Below, piece after piece: positions 1 to 7,635 of a stretch of 45,266 bases of DNA; position 1 is the stretch's first letter; each line of letters opens with the position of its first letter. The translations under genes and the position numbers were made by a program. Location of the stretch: positions 1 to 45,266 of the forward strand of contig NZ_JAMXRZ010000022.1 in NCBI RefSeq assembly GCF_024124375.1, written 5' to 3'. The notes under the pieces were generated by a model. That model was not told where the DNA came from and ran no database searches. It was given only the letters and a program-made list of their open reading frames with translations. The stretch comes from Klenkia sp. PcliD-1-E (lineage in GTDB: Bacteria > Actinomycetota > Actinomycetes > Mycobacteriales > Geodermatophilaceae).

Positions 1-120
1 GTGGTCGCCGCCGAACTCAACGGACGACCCCGCCAGACCCTCGGATGGAGAACCCCCGCAGAAGCCCTCAACGACCTACTCTCAGCCCCTCAACCAACCG
101 GTGATGCAACGACCGGTTGA
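1..120 (+). CDS. IS30-family transposase, C-terminal fragment
   Basis: An open frame enters from the left edge and stops at TGA 118-120, giving about 39 residues. The stretch LNGRPRQTLGWRTPAEAL matches the very end of the DDE catalytic domain of IS30-family transposases, where a NxRPRxxLGxxTP signature is typical. The rest of the element lies outside the window, so intactness cannot be judged. Codon use is less G+C-rich than in the genes to the right (for example CTC TCA GCC CCT CAA CCA), as expected for a mobile element. Family assignment rests on this short motif alone. Confidence 0.75.
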   Translation: MVAAELNGRPRQTLGWRTPAEALNDLLSAPQPTGDATTG

Positions 121-124
121 ACCC

Positions 125-156
125 ACCCTCCCTGATCAACGCTGCGTGGAGGCGGA
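125..156. repeat. Partial copy of the CTCCCTGATCA palindromic repeat
   Basis: Just after the transposase stop lies CCTCCCTGATCA followed by a CGCnGCGnnGAGG block. It resembles the right arm and outer flank of the long palindrome at 31133-31216 over about 30 bases. Only one arm is present here; the other arm is absent, or lies beyond or is replaced by the IS element. Next to it is a short GGAGGC-type purine tract up to the fprB stop. Confidence 0.5.
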
Positions 157-176
157 GGCGGAGGCAGAGGGAGGGG

Positions 177-1610
177 TCAGCGGCGGCGGGAAGGGCGGCC
201 GATGACGCCCGCGGCGGCGTCGGCCAGCAGCGAGCCGACCGTCTCCTCGGCGTCCGGCCGGTTGGCGCCGATCCCGCCGGACGGGCCGCGCTTGGCCCAG
301 CCGACCACGTAGGTGCCGGCGGGCGCGCCGACGACCCGGCCGGCCTCGTGCGGCACCCGCCCGGACTCGGCGTCGAAGGGCAGACCCGGCAGCTGCGTGC
401 CCCGGTGGCCGATGGCCCGCACCACCAGCTCGGCCGGCACGGTCACGTCGCCCCCGGACGACCCCAGCACGACGCCGCGCACCCGGTCCTGGCCGACCAG
501 CGCACGGGTGGACCGGCCGAAGGCGAACACGATCCGCCGGCCGGCCGCGGGGGGCCCGGCCAGGTCGTCGTCGTACCGGTCGAGCGCGGCGAACAGCTCG
601 GCCTTCGACCCGGGCGGGGCGTCGTCGGGCGCCGTGCCCGACAGCACCGTGCGCACCCCGGGCAGGTGCGTGAGCGCGCGCAGCTCCGACGAGCTGCAGG
701 CGGCCTCCCCGGGCCCGCGGCGCCCGACGACGAGCACCTCGCGCAGCCCGCTGGTGCGCAACGCGGCCAGCGCGGCGGGTGACGTCGCGGTGCCGGCCAG
801 CCGGTCGGGGTCGGAGGAGAGCATCCGCGCGACGTCGAGGGCGACGTTGCCGGTGCCGACGACCACGACGCGGCGCACCCGGGACAGGTCGACGGGCACG
901 GCCTCGGGGTGGCCGGTGTACCAGTGGACGACCTCGCGGGCCGAGACGCTGCCCGGCAGGTCGTCACCGGGGACGTCGAGGGCCCGGTCGCCGGCCGCGC
1001 CGGTGGCGTAGAGGACGGCGTCGTACCGCCGGGACAGCTCGGCGGGGGTGACGTCGCGGCCGACCTCGACGCCGGTGCGCAGCGTGACGCGCGGGTGGTG
1101 CAGCACGGCGTCGGTGTGCGCCAGCACCCGGCGGGTGCCGGGGTGGTCGGGGGCGACGCCCCAGCGGGCGAGCCCCCCGGGGGTGGCCAGCCGCTCCAGG
1201 AAGGTCACCCGCGCCTCGGTGGCCCGCAATGTCGACTGCGCGGCGTAGACGGCGGCCGGCCCGGTGCCCACGATCGCCACCTCCAGCCTGCCGATCGCCG
1301 ACAGGTCGACCGTCGGGAACCGCGGCGCGTCCCACAGCGGGGCGGCCGGGGCGTCGGGCCGGGTGAACCAGTCGGCGTTGACCTGCGCGAAGACCTGCTG
1401 GTCGGGTCGCAGCAGCCAGGTGGGGGCGATGGCGTCGACCGGGCAGGCGTCGGCGCAGGCGCCGCAGTCGATGCAGGTGGCCGGGTCGACGTAGAGCGTC
1501 TCGGTCCGCCCGAAGTCCGGCTCGTCCGGGGTGGGGTGGATGCAGTTGACCGGGCAGACCGAGACGCAGGAGGCGTCCGAGCAGCAGTTCTGGGTGATCG
1601 CGAACGCCAT
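177..1610 (-). CDS. fprB: Ferredoxin/NADP+ reductase with N-terminal ferredoxin domain (FprB type)
   Basis: This 477-residue flavoprotein should pass electrons between NADPH and iron-sulfur or diiron partners in the cytoplasm. Residues 1-65 form a 7Fe-type ferredoxin with two cysteine clusters (CVSVCPVNC and CIDCGACADACP). A Rossmann FAD site follows (VAIVGTGPAAVYAAQ, near residue 112) and then an NADP site (VVVVGTGNVALDVA, near 250). The end carries the KRGPSGGIGANR segment typical of adrenodoxin-reductase-like enzymes. The ATG at 1610 has a GGAG about nine bases upstream. The gene starts 10 bases after the AurF-like gene stops, so the two are very likely co-transcribed. The same pair, aurF-like then fprB, occurs in Mycobacterium tuberculosis (Rv0885-Rv0886). 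Confidence 0.92.
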   Translation of the reverse strand: MAFAITQNCCSDASCVSVCPVNCIHPTPDEPDFGRTETLYVDPATCIDCGACADACPVDAIAPTWLLRPDQQVFAQVNADWFTRPDAPAAPLWDAPRFPTVDLSAIGRLEVAIVGTGPAAVYAAQSTLRATEARVTFLERLATPGGLARWGVAPDHPGTRRVLAHTDAVLHHPRVTLRTGVEVGRDVTPAELSRRYDAVLYATGAAGDRALDVPGDDLPGSVSAREVVHWYTGHPEAVPVDLSRVRRVVVVGTGNVALDVARMLSSDPDRLAGTATSPAALAALRTSGLREVLVVGRRGPGEAACSSSELRALTHLPGVRTVLSGTAPDDAPPGSKAELFAALDRYDDDLAGPPAAGRRIVFAFGRSTRALVGQDRVRGVVLGSSGGDVTVPAELVVRAIGHRGTQLPGLPFDAESGRVPHEAGRVVGAPAGTYVVGWAKRGPSGGIGANRPDAEETVGSLLADAAAGVIGRPSRRR

Positions 1611-1620
1611 GGGGTGCTCC

Positions 1621-2553
1621 TCAGAGCATGTGCAGGCGGCGGTAGACCGCCTTCGCGGGGCCGGTCAGCAGCCCGCACTCGCCGAGGAAGGTCATCAGGT
1701 GCCGGCTGCTGGTGCGCATCATCGCGTGGTGGTGCTTGTTGGCGGCCGCCTCGCGCACCGCGCGGTCGGCGTCCAGGCCGGCGGCGGTGTAGACGTCGCG
1801 GTGCACCAGGTTGGTGACCACGACGTGGGTGACGATCGCCAGCAGCAGCGCGGTCGCCCGGCGACGAGCGGTGCCGACGCCCTGCAGGCTCTCGCGCATC
1901 TCCTGCCGCGCGTAGGTCATGTGCCGGGACTCCTCCACCACGTGGATCCGACTGGTGGTGCGGATGAGCGGCAGTACGTCCTCGCCGCGCATCCAGTCGC
2001 GCTGCATGACGTCGAGCACCTCCTCGGCGACCAGCGCGGCGCCGAAGGCCCGCTCGCCGTCGGCGACGGTCTTCCAGAGCCGGCCGAGCTCGATGCCGCT
2101 GCGCTTGGGGGCGTAACCGGTGGCCCCGAGCTTCTCGCAGGCGCGGGCGAACATCAGGGAGTGCCGGCACTCGTCGGCGATCTCGGTGAGCGCGAACCGG
2201 AAGTCCGTGCGGGTGGTGTCCGCGGCGTAGTGCTCGCGCAGCAGCATCTGCTGCAGGATCATCTCGAACCAGATGCCGGTGCTCATGATCGAGGCGACCT
2301 CGTGCCGGGTGAGCGTGACCCGCTGCTCGTCGGTCATCCCGTCCCAGAGCTTCGTCCCGTAGAGCGTGCTCCACTCGGGGTTGAGCCCGTGCAGGGCCGG
2401 GTCGAGCGGCTCGTCCCAGTCGACCTCGGTGGCCGGGTCGTAGGACAGCTGCGCGGAGGAGTCCAGCAGCCTCGCGGCGACCGCCTCGCCGTCGCGGTCG
2501 GCGGCCGAGAAGGCGGCGGACAGCTGGTCGGTGCGGGGCAGCGTGCTGGTCAT
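1621..2553 (-). CDS. AurF-family diiron oxygenase-like protein
   Basis: A 310-residue, mostly helical soluble protein of the p-aminobenzoate N-oxygenase (AurF) family, whose members use a diiron centre and O2. Carboxylate and histidine ligand motifs are visible: EIADECRHSLMFA in the middle, AEEVLD after it, and EESRHMTYARQE near residue 215. I chose ATG 2553 (MTSTLPRTDQ) because GGAGGG lies nine bases upstream; an earlier in-frame ATG at 2580 sits on the putative operator and has no good ribosome site. Its partner reductase is encoded immediately downstream. The substrate is unknown: AurF itself oxidises an arylamine, but actinobacterial homologues next to fprB have no settled function that I know of. 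Confidence 0.85.
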   Translation of the reverse strand: MTSTLPRTDQLSAAFSAADRDGEAVAARLLDSSAQLSYDPATEVDWDEPLDPALHGLNPEWSTLYGTKLWDGMTDEQRVTLTRHEVASIMSTGIWFEMILQQMLLREHYAADTTRTDFRFALTEIADECRHSLMFARACEKLGATGYAPKRSGIELGRLWKTVADGERAFGAALVAEEVLDVMQRDWMRGEDVLPLIRTTSRIHVVEESRHMTYARQEMRESLQGVGTARRRATALLLAIVTHVVVTNLVHRDVYTAAGLDADRAVREAAANKHHHAMMRTSSRHLMTFLGECGLLTGPAKAVYRRLHML

Positions 2554-2579
2554 GGGGTCGTCCCTCCGTGATCGTTGCA

Positions 2580-2596
2580 TGTAACACTCGGTTACA
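2580..2596. promoter_or_regulatory. Inverted-repeat operator upstream of the AurF-like gene
   Basis: TGTAACACTCGGTTACA has perfect 6-bp half-sites (TGTAAC/GTTACA) around a 5-bp spacer. Its dyad form resembles TetR-family operators. It lies 26 bases from the ATG of the diiron gene, within its promoter region. No TetR gene is in the window, so the regulator is unknown. Confidence 0.55.
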
Positions 2597-2715
2597 GGTA
2601 CTGATCATGACGGACCCGGCAGGTGTCTGCAACCCCGCGACACGTCTTCCCGGCGCGGTTGTGACCCAACCCTCATCCGGGCCGGATGTTCTCGCCCGGA
2701 CGTCTTCCGCTGGAA

Positions 2716-2740
2716 ATATCTCATCGCTAAGTTATCGACC
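2716..2740 (+). promoter_or_regulatory. hyuA start region with imperfect palindrome; possible leaderless start
   Basis: ATATCTCATCGCTAAGTTAT (2716-2735) is an imperfect dyad (14 of 20 positions symmetric) ending five bases before the hyuA ATG. There is no Shine-Dalgarno sequence. A TAAGTT hexamer at the right distance could be a -10 box, which would make the transcript leaderless. The first 15 bases are nearly identical to a site upstream of the YcaO gene at 21937. Direct regulation is inferred. Confidence 0.4.
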
Positions 2741-4816
2741 ATGACGAGCAGGCGGGTACGCATCGGCATCGACACCGGCGGCACGTTCACCGACGTCGTC
2801 GCGGTGGACGAGGAGTCCGGCGCGACGACCACCACGAAGACGCCGTCCACCCCGGGCAACCCGGCGGACGGCTTCCTCGCCGGCGTGCAGAAGGTCCTGG
2901 ACCTCATGGGCCTGGACGGCGACTCGGTGACGGCGGTCAGCCACGGCACGACGGTGGCCACCAACCAGCTGCTCGAGGGCAAACTGGACCGGATCGGCTT
3001 CATCACCACCGAGGGCTACGCGTCGGTGCTGGAGATCGCCCGGCAGTCGGTCCCCGACGGCTACGGCAACAGCTACTTCTGGGTCAAGCCGCCCCGCATC
3101 GTCCCGGCCGACCTGGTGCGGACCGTCGGCGGGCGGCTGGACCACACCGGCGCCGAGGTGCGCCCCTTCGACCGAGACCAGGCCGTCGCGGCCGCGACCT
3201 TCTTCAAGGACGCCGGCATCACCACCGTCGGGGTCTGCTTCCTGCACGCCTACGCGGACGACGCGCACGAGCAGGCCATGCTCGAGGTGCTGCGCGAGGT
3301 GCACCCCGACTGCGTCGTGTCCATCAGCTCCGGCGTCCTGCGGGAGTACCGCGAGTACGAGCGGTCGGTCACCACCCTCGTCGACGCCGCGGTCAAGCCC
3401 AAGGTCGGCGCCTACGTGACCAGCATCCGGTCGCGGCTGGACGAGATCGCCCCCGGCGTCCCCTTCTACGTCATGAAGAGCAACGGCGGCGTGCTGTCCG
3501 CCGAGGAGGTCGTGCACCAGCCGATCACCACCATGCTCTCCGGCCCGGCCGCCGGGGCCCTGGGTGCCGCGCTCATCGCGCAGACCGCCGGGTTCGACCG
3601 GATCCTCACCTGCGACGGCGGCGGCACCTCCACCGACGTCACCGTGGTGATCGACGGCGAGCCCGCGCTCACCACCGAGGGCACCGTGGGCGCCTACCCG
3701 TCCAAGATCCCGATGATCGACGTCGTCACCGTCGGTGCCGGTGGCGGCTCCATCGCCTGGATCGCCCCCGAGGGCACGCTCAAGGTCGGCCCCAGGAGCG
3801 CCGGCGCCGACCCGGGCCCGATGTGCTACCCCAGCCGCGGCCCCGAGCCGACCGTCACCGACGCGCACGTCGTCCTCGGCCGGATCCCCCCGCACCTGCT
3901 GGGCGGGGAGATCCCGCTGTCGGTCGAGGCGGCCACCGGCGGCCTGGACACCCTGGGCGGCAAGCTCGGGCTGGGCCTGGAGAAGACCGCCACCGGCATC
4001 CTGGAGATCTCGGCCTGGAACCAGGCCAACGCACTGCGCCAGGTCACCGTGGCGCGCGGCCTCGACGTCCGCGACTTCACGCTGACCACCTTCGGCGGGT
4101 CGGGCTCGTTGCTGGCCTGCCGGCTGATGGACATCCTCGGTCTGCCGCGCACGCTGGTGCCGCCGAACCCGGGCAACGTCAGCGCCTTCGGCCTGCTCAC
4201 CGTCGACGTCCGCAACGACTACGTGCAGACGATGATCGCCAAGCACACCGCGCTGGACGCCGCCGCGGTGGCGACCGCCTACGCCGACCTGGAGGCCCGG
4301 GCCGCGACCGCCCTGGACGGCGAGGGCTTCGCCCGCGACGACCAGCGGATGCAGCGGACGGCGGACCTGCGCTACGTCGGCCAGGCCTTCGAGGTCCGCG
4401 TGCCCGTGCCCGACGGCGAGCTGGACGACGCCGCGCTGGCCACCGTCGCCGACGCCTTCCACGCAGCCCACCACCAGCTCTACGGCTACGACTTCCGCAC
4501 CGACCCGCGCCAGGCGGTGGAGTGGGTGAACCTGCGGGTCAGCGGAATCGGCCCGATCCGCCGTCCCGACCTGGTGGCTCGGCCCGACCGGACGGAAGGG
4601 TCCGTCGCCGACGCCGTCACCGGCACGCGCCGGGTGTTCTTCGACGAGTGGGTCGACACCCCGCTCTACGCCCGCACCCAGCTGCAGCCCGGCGACGTCG
4701 TCGCCGGCCCGGCGATCGTCGAGGAGTTCGGCTCCACGGTCCCGGTGCACCCCGGCTTCACCGCCACCGTCGACAGCTGCTCGAACCTGCTGCTCACCAA
4801 GGAGGCCTCGCTGTGA
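2741..4816 (+). CDS. hyuA: Hydantoinase/oxoprolinase family protein, subunit A (HyuA-like)
   Basis: A 691-residue ATP-using subunit of the HyuA/OplA/acetone-carboxylase-beta superfamily. Relatives activate an amide or carbonyl oxygen by phosphorylation for hydrolysis of hydantoins, 5-oxoproline or lactams, or for carboxylation of ketones. The N-terminal Hydant_A_N domain carries GIDTGGTFTDVVAVDE (residues 8-23) and SHGTTVATNQLLEGK. The ASKHA-type core has MLSGPAAGALGA and CDGGGTSTDV near residue 290. Length is normal for the family. It overlaps hyuB by 4 bases (GTGA), so the subunits are translationally coupled. No gamma subunit typical of acetone carboxylase follows, which favours a hydrolase, but the substrate cannot be read from sequence. 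Confidence 0.9.
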   Translation: MTSRRVRIGIDTGGTFTDVVAVDEESGATTTTKTPSTPGNPADGFLAGVQKVLDLMGLDGDSVTAVSHGTTVATNQLLEGKLDRIGFITTEGYASVLEIARQSVPDGYGNSYFWVKPPRIVPADLVRTVGGRLDHTGAEVRPFDRDQAVAAATFFKDAGITTVGVCFLHAYADDAHEQAMLEVLREVHPDCVVSISSGVLREYREYERSVTTLVDAAVKPKVGAYVTSIRSRLDEIAPGVPFYVMKSNGGVLSAEEVVHQPITTMLSGPAAGALGAALIAQTAGFDRILTCDGGGTSTDVTVVIDGEPALTTEGTVGAYPSKIPMIDVVTVGAGGGSIAWIAPEGTLKVGPRSAGADPGPMCYPSRGPEPTVTDAHVVLGRIPPHLLGGEIPLSVEAATGGLDTLGGKLGLGLEKTATGILEISAWNQANALRQVTVARGLDVRDFTLTTFGGSGSLLACRLMDILGLPRTLVPPNPGNVSAFGLLTVDVRNDYVQTMIAKHTALDAAAVATAYADLEARAATALDGEGFARDDQRMQRTADLRYVGQAFEVRVPVPDGELDDAALATVADAFHAAHHQLYGYDFRTDPRQAVEWVNLRVSGIGPIRRPDLVARPDRTEGSVADAVTGTRRVFFDEWVDTPLYARTQLQPGDVVAGPAIVEEFGSTVPVHPGFTATVDSCSNLLLTKEASL

Positions 4817-6669
4817 CGACCTCGCAGACCACCGCCGCGGACCCGGTCCTCGTCGAGATCGTCGCCGGCACGCTGGCCGCGATCGAGATGGAGGTCGAGA
4901 CCGCCATCGGCCGCACCTCGCGCTCCCCGATGATCCGCGACGCGCACGACTTCCGGGCCGGGATCCACGACCGGCAGCTGCGCAAGCTCACCGGTCGCTC
5001 CTACTCCGCGCTGGTCCAGCCGGTGGTGCGCGACTACCCGATCGCGGAGATGAACGTCGGCGACGTCTTCTTCCACAACGACGTCTACCTCTCCGAGGGC
5101 GGGATCGGCCACCTGCCCGACCTGTGCGTGACCGTCCCCGTGTTCGCGGAGGGCGAGGTCGTGGCCTTCATCCAGGCCTTCGGCCACCACGACGACATCG
5201 GCGGCGCCGTCCCCGGGTCGATGCCCTCGGCCGCGACCAGCATGTTCGAGGAGGGCCTGATGGTCCCCCCGATCAAGCTGTGGGACCGCGGCGTGCCCAA
5301 CGAGTCGGCGCTGAAGATCATGACCCGCAACTCCCGGATGCCCGACTCGCTGGCCGCGGACCTGGACGCCGAGTGCTCGGCCTGCCTGGCCGGCGCCCGC
5401 CGCCTGGGCGAGCTGTTCGAGCGGTACGGGGTCGAGGCCGTGGAGGCCTGCTTCGACGCCATCCTGGCCAACTCGACCGAGGTCTACCGGACCGAGATCC
5501 TGTCCCAGATCCCCGACGGCACCTACGTCTGGGAGGACTACGCCGAGCACGACGGCGTCGACGAGCCGATGCTGCACCGGCAGCGGATCACGCTGACCAT
5601 GGACTCCACCGCCGAGGTGCCGCTGGTCATCGACTTCACCGGCACGGGACCGCAGGCCAAGGGCCCGATCAACCACTGCGGCGACTACTCGGACGGCAAC
5701 TTCCTGAAGAAGTGGCTGGCGCCGATCCTGCGCAACCTGGCGGCGACGCCGGAGCGGATGGCCGAGCTCGACGTCAACGAGGGCGTCGTCCCGCTCATCG
5801 AGATGCGCTTCCCGGAGAAGGGCACGCTGCTCACCCCGGTGTTCCCCGCGCCGACCAACGCCCGCACCTTCGTGATCCTGCGGCTGCTGGGCGTGCTGGC
5901 CGGCGTGCTGGCCAAGGCCACCGGCGGCCGGATGCCGGCCGACCAGGAGACGATCCGCTACACCGGCGTCTACGGCACGGACTTCGACGGCGAGCCCTAC
6001 CTCATGCGCGAGGTGCTCGGCGGCGGCTCGGGCGGGCGGTACTACGCCGACGGGGAGGACACCATCCACGTCGTCCCCGACTCCCGGAACCTGCCGACGG
6101 AGTTCACCGAGGGCCGCTTCCCGCTGCGCATCGAGGCCCTGGGCCTGGCGGTGGACTCCGGCGGCCCGGGCCGGTACCGCGGCGGCTGCGGCTACGAGAA
6201 GCACATCCGGGTGCTGCGCGACGCGCACTTCATGTCCATCGCCGACCGCTCGATCCTGTCCTGCTGGGGCGTCAAGGGCGGCAAGGCAGGCCGGCCGTTC
6301 CAGATCACCGTCGACCCCGGCGGCCCGGACGAGCACGAGGTCGACGCCCTCGCCGACGCCGAGCCGCTGAAGGCCGGGACCGTCGTCCGGGTGCGGACGA
6401 CGGGCGGCGGCGGCTGGGGCGACCCGCTGGAGCGGCCGGTCGAGGAGGTCCTGCAGGACATCGCGTGGCTCAAGGTGAGCGTCGAGGGTGCCCGCCGGGA
6501 CTACGGCGTGGTCGTCGACGACGAGGGGGACGCCGACCTCACGGCCACCGAGGAGCTGCGGGCATCCATGCGCGACCAGCGGACCGGCGAGGAGCCGTTC
6601 TTCGACCGCGGCCCGGGCTACGCCACCCTCTCCGGCGGCGCGGCGTTCAACGAGTTCGACGTCCTGTAG
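4813..6669 (+). CDS. hyuB: Hydantoinase/oxoprolinase family protein, subunit B (HyuB-like)
   Basis: A 618-residue partner of the preceding subunit. Family hallmarks in order are HNDVYLSEGGIGHLPD and AFGHHDDIGGAVPGS (residues about 75-140), the LGGGSGG stretch near residue 400, SGGPGRYRGGCG near 450, and GGGGWGDPLERP near 535. The GTG at 4813 overlaps the hyuA stop and has AAGGAGG seven bases upstream, so this start is well supported. After the family's usual end there is an acidic tail of about 75 residues ending NEFDVL. The product should form a heteromeric ATP-dependent amidohydrolase, or a carboxylase, with HyuA in the cytoplasm. Confidence 0.9.
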   Translation: MTTSQTTAADPVLVEIVAGTLAAIEMEVETAIGRTSRSPMIRDAHDFRAGIHDRQLRKLTGRSYSALVQPVVRDYPIAEMNVGDVFFHNDVYLSEGGIGHLPDLCVTVPVFAEGEVVAFIQAFGHHDDIGGAVPGSMPSAATSMFEEGLMVPPIKLWDRGVPNESALKIMTRNSRMPDSLAADLDAECSACLAGARRLGELFERYGVEAVEACFDAILANSTEVYRTEILSQIPDGTYVWEDYAEHDGVDEPMLHRQRITLTMDSTAEVPLVIDFTGTGPQAKGPINHCGDYSDGNFLKKWLAPILRNLAATPERMAELDVNEGVVPLIEMRFPEKGTLLTPVFPAPTNARTFVILRLLGVLAGVLAKATGGRMPADQETIRYTGVYGTDFDGEPYLMREVLGGGSGGRYYADGEDTIHVVPDSRNLPTEFTEGRFPLRIEALGLAVDSGGPGRYRGGCGYEKHIRVLRDAHFMSIADRSILSCWGVKGGKAGRPFQITVDPGGPDEHEVDALADAEPLKAGTVVRVRTTGGGGWGDPLERPVEEVLQDIAWLKVSVEGARRDYGVVVDDEGDADLTATEELRASMRDQRTGEEPFFDRGPGYATLSGGAAFNEFDVL

Positions 6670-6682
6670 CCCGTGCGGTCGT

Positions 6683-6708
6683 GCGGCCCAGCCCCCAGGC
6701 TGGGCCGC
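6683..6708 (+). terminator. Strong hairpin after hyuB
   Basis: GCGGCCCAGCC, loop CCCA, GGCTGGGCCGC: a perfect 11-bp stem with a 4-base loop starting 14 bases after the hyuB stop. There is no U tract, as is usual in high-GC actinomycetes. The hairpin ends exactly one base before the ATG of the next small ORF. Confidence 0.7.
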
Positions 6709-6849
6709 ATGACCGGACCCGAGGAGAAGGACCAATCCGACACCCCCTCCGACAGCGAGGCGCAGCTGCACGCCGGGCCCCGCGACGAGGGTGGCGAGGG
6801 CGGCATGGCCACCCGCGAGCTGCGCGCCCGCGAGGCCGAGGAGGACTGA
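6709..6849 (+). CDS. Small acidic hypothetical protein (46 aa)
   Basis: ATG 6709 opens a 46-residue frame rich in Glu and Asp (starting MTGPEEKDQSD, ending REAEED). It has no hydrophobic segment and looks soluble or disordered. Its codons have the G/C third positions expected of a real gene. The ATG touches the hyuB hairpin, so there is no room for a ribosome site; it would have to be leaderless or read from an internal ATG at 6805. Its stop lies inside a long inverted repeat shared with the convergent hydrolase gene. I do not recognise a family. Confidence 0.4.
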   Translation: MTGPEEKDQSDTPSDSEAQLHAGPRDEGGEGGMATRELRAREAEED

Positions 6850-6909
6850 TCACCCCGGGTGGGGTGCGGTCTCCCGGCCGGCGAGGCAGTGCCTGACCCG
6901 GGGTGATCA
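6847..6909. terminator. Bidirectional terminator-like inverted repeat
   Basis: TGATCACCCCGGGT (6847-6860) is repeated exactly in inverse as ACCCGGGGTGATCA (6896-6909), a 14-bp perfect stem around a GC-rich 35-base loop. It separates two convergent genes, and the outermost bases of each arm are their stop codons. It would act as a terminator on both strands. Confidence 0.65.
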
Positions 6910-7506
6910 CGCTGCCGTGCGGCCCCGGGCCACCGAGCGGACGACGGGCACCAGCGCCTCGGCGATGAGCGCGTAGCCGGCCGAGGAGGGGTGGAAGCGG
7001 TCGGCGGAGAACAACGCCGGCTGGGCCCGGAACCGGTCGCCGAGGTCGCTGCCGATCGGCACGGCCACCCCGCCGGCGGCCCGCACGGCCTCGGTCTGCC
7101 GCCGCTGCAGCTCCCCGCTGGCCACCGCGACCAGCTGCTGGAACGCTGGCGGCACCCAGGGCACCGCGGACAGGTCGGGCGCGGGGACGGCGAGCACGTC
7201 GGCGCCGAGCACCCGCAGGTCGCGGACGCACGAGCCCAGCTGCTGAGCGGCGGTGGCCGGCGGGACCAGGCGGGTCAGGTCGTTGGCGCCGACCACCACC
7301 AGCGCCAGGTCGCAGCGGGTGACCTGCCGGACCTGACCGGCCAGCGCGGCCGACACCGCGCCCGGGACGGCGACCACCTGCAGGGTCGCGTCGACGCCGT
7401 CCTCGGCCAGCGCCCGCACCAGCCGCGGGCCGATCGCGTCGTCGGGCCGGGCGGCACCGGTGCCGTAGGCGATCGAGTCGCCGAGCACCGCCAGGGAGAA
7501 GGTCAC
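6907..7506 (-). CDS. SGNH/GDSL-type esterase or lipase
   Basis: A 199-residue SGNH hydrolase. Block I with the nucleophile is LGDSIAYG (Ser11), block III is VVGAND (near residue 78) and block V is DRFHPSSAGY (near 170), which supplies the Asp and His. The enzyme should hydrolyse an ester or acyl group. No signal peptide or membrane segment precedes block I, so it is probably cytoplasmic. GTG 7506 places block I at the N-terminus as usual; the ribosome site is weak. It is transcribed away from the phosphofructokinase gene. The substrate is unknown. Confidence 0.85.
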   Translation of the reverse strand: MTFSLAVLGDSIAYGTGAARPDDAIGPRLVRALAEDGVDATLQVVAVPGAVSAALAGQVRQVTRCDLALVVVGANDLTRLVPPATAAQQLGSCVRDLRVLGADVLAVPAPDLSAVPWVPPAFQQLVAVASGELQRRQTEAVRAAGGVAVPIGSDLGDRFRAQPALFSADRFHPSSAGYALIAEALVPVVRSVARGRTAA

Positions 7507-7635
7507 GCCAGGGGGAACGGGGCACCGACCAGGCCTGTTCCGGTCGAGAACACGTCTGGGACGTCTACCCCGTTCGTGCAGGTCAGCGGCGAGCCGGGGC
7601 CCCGGCACGGGCCCGCGGCAGGGCACACTGGGGCC

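Noticed and set aside
3823-4812. Upstream extension of the hyuB frame into hyuA
   Set aside because: The extension is Arg/Pro-rich and lies inside the conserved hyuA frame. The GTG at 4813 with AAGGAGG is the real start.
7536-7552. TGTTC...GAACA dyad upstream of the SGNH gene, considered as a LexA box
   Set aside because: The actinobacterial SOS box is GAAC-N4-GTTC, the opposite orientation and a different spacing. The halves are only 5 bp.
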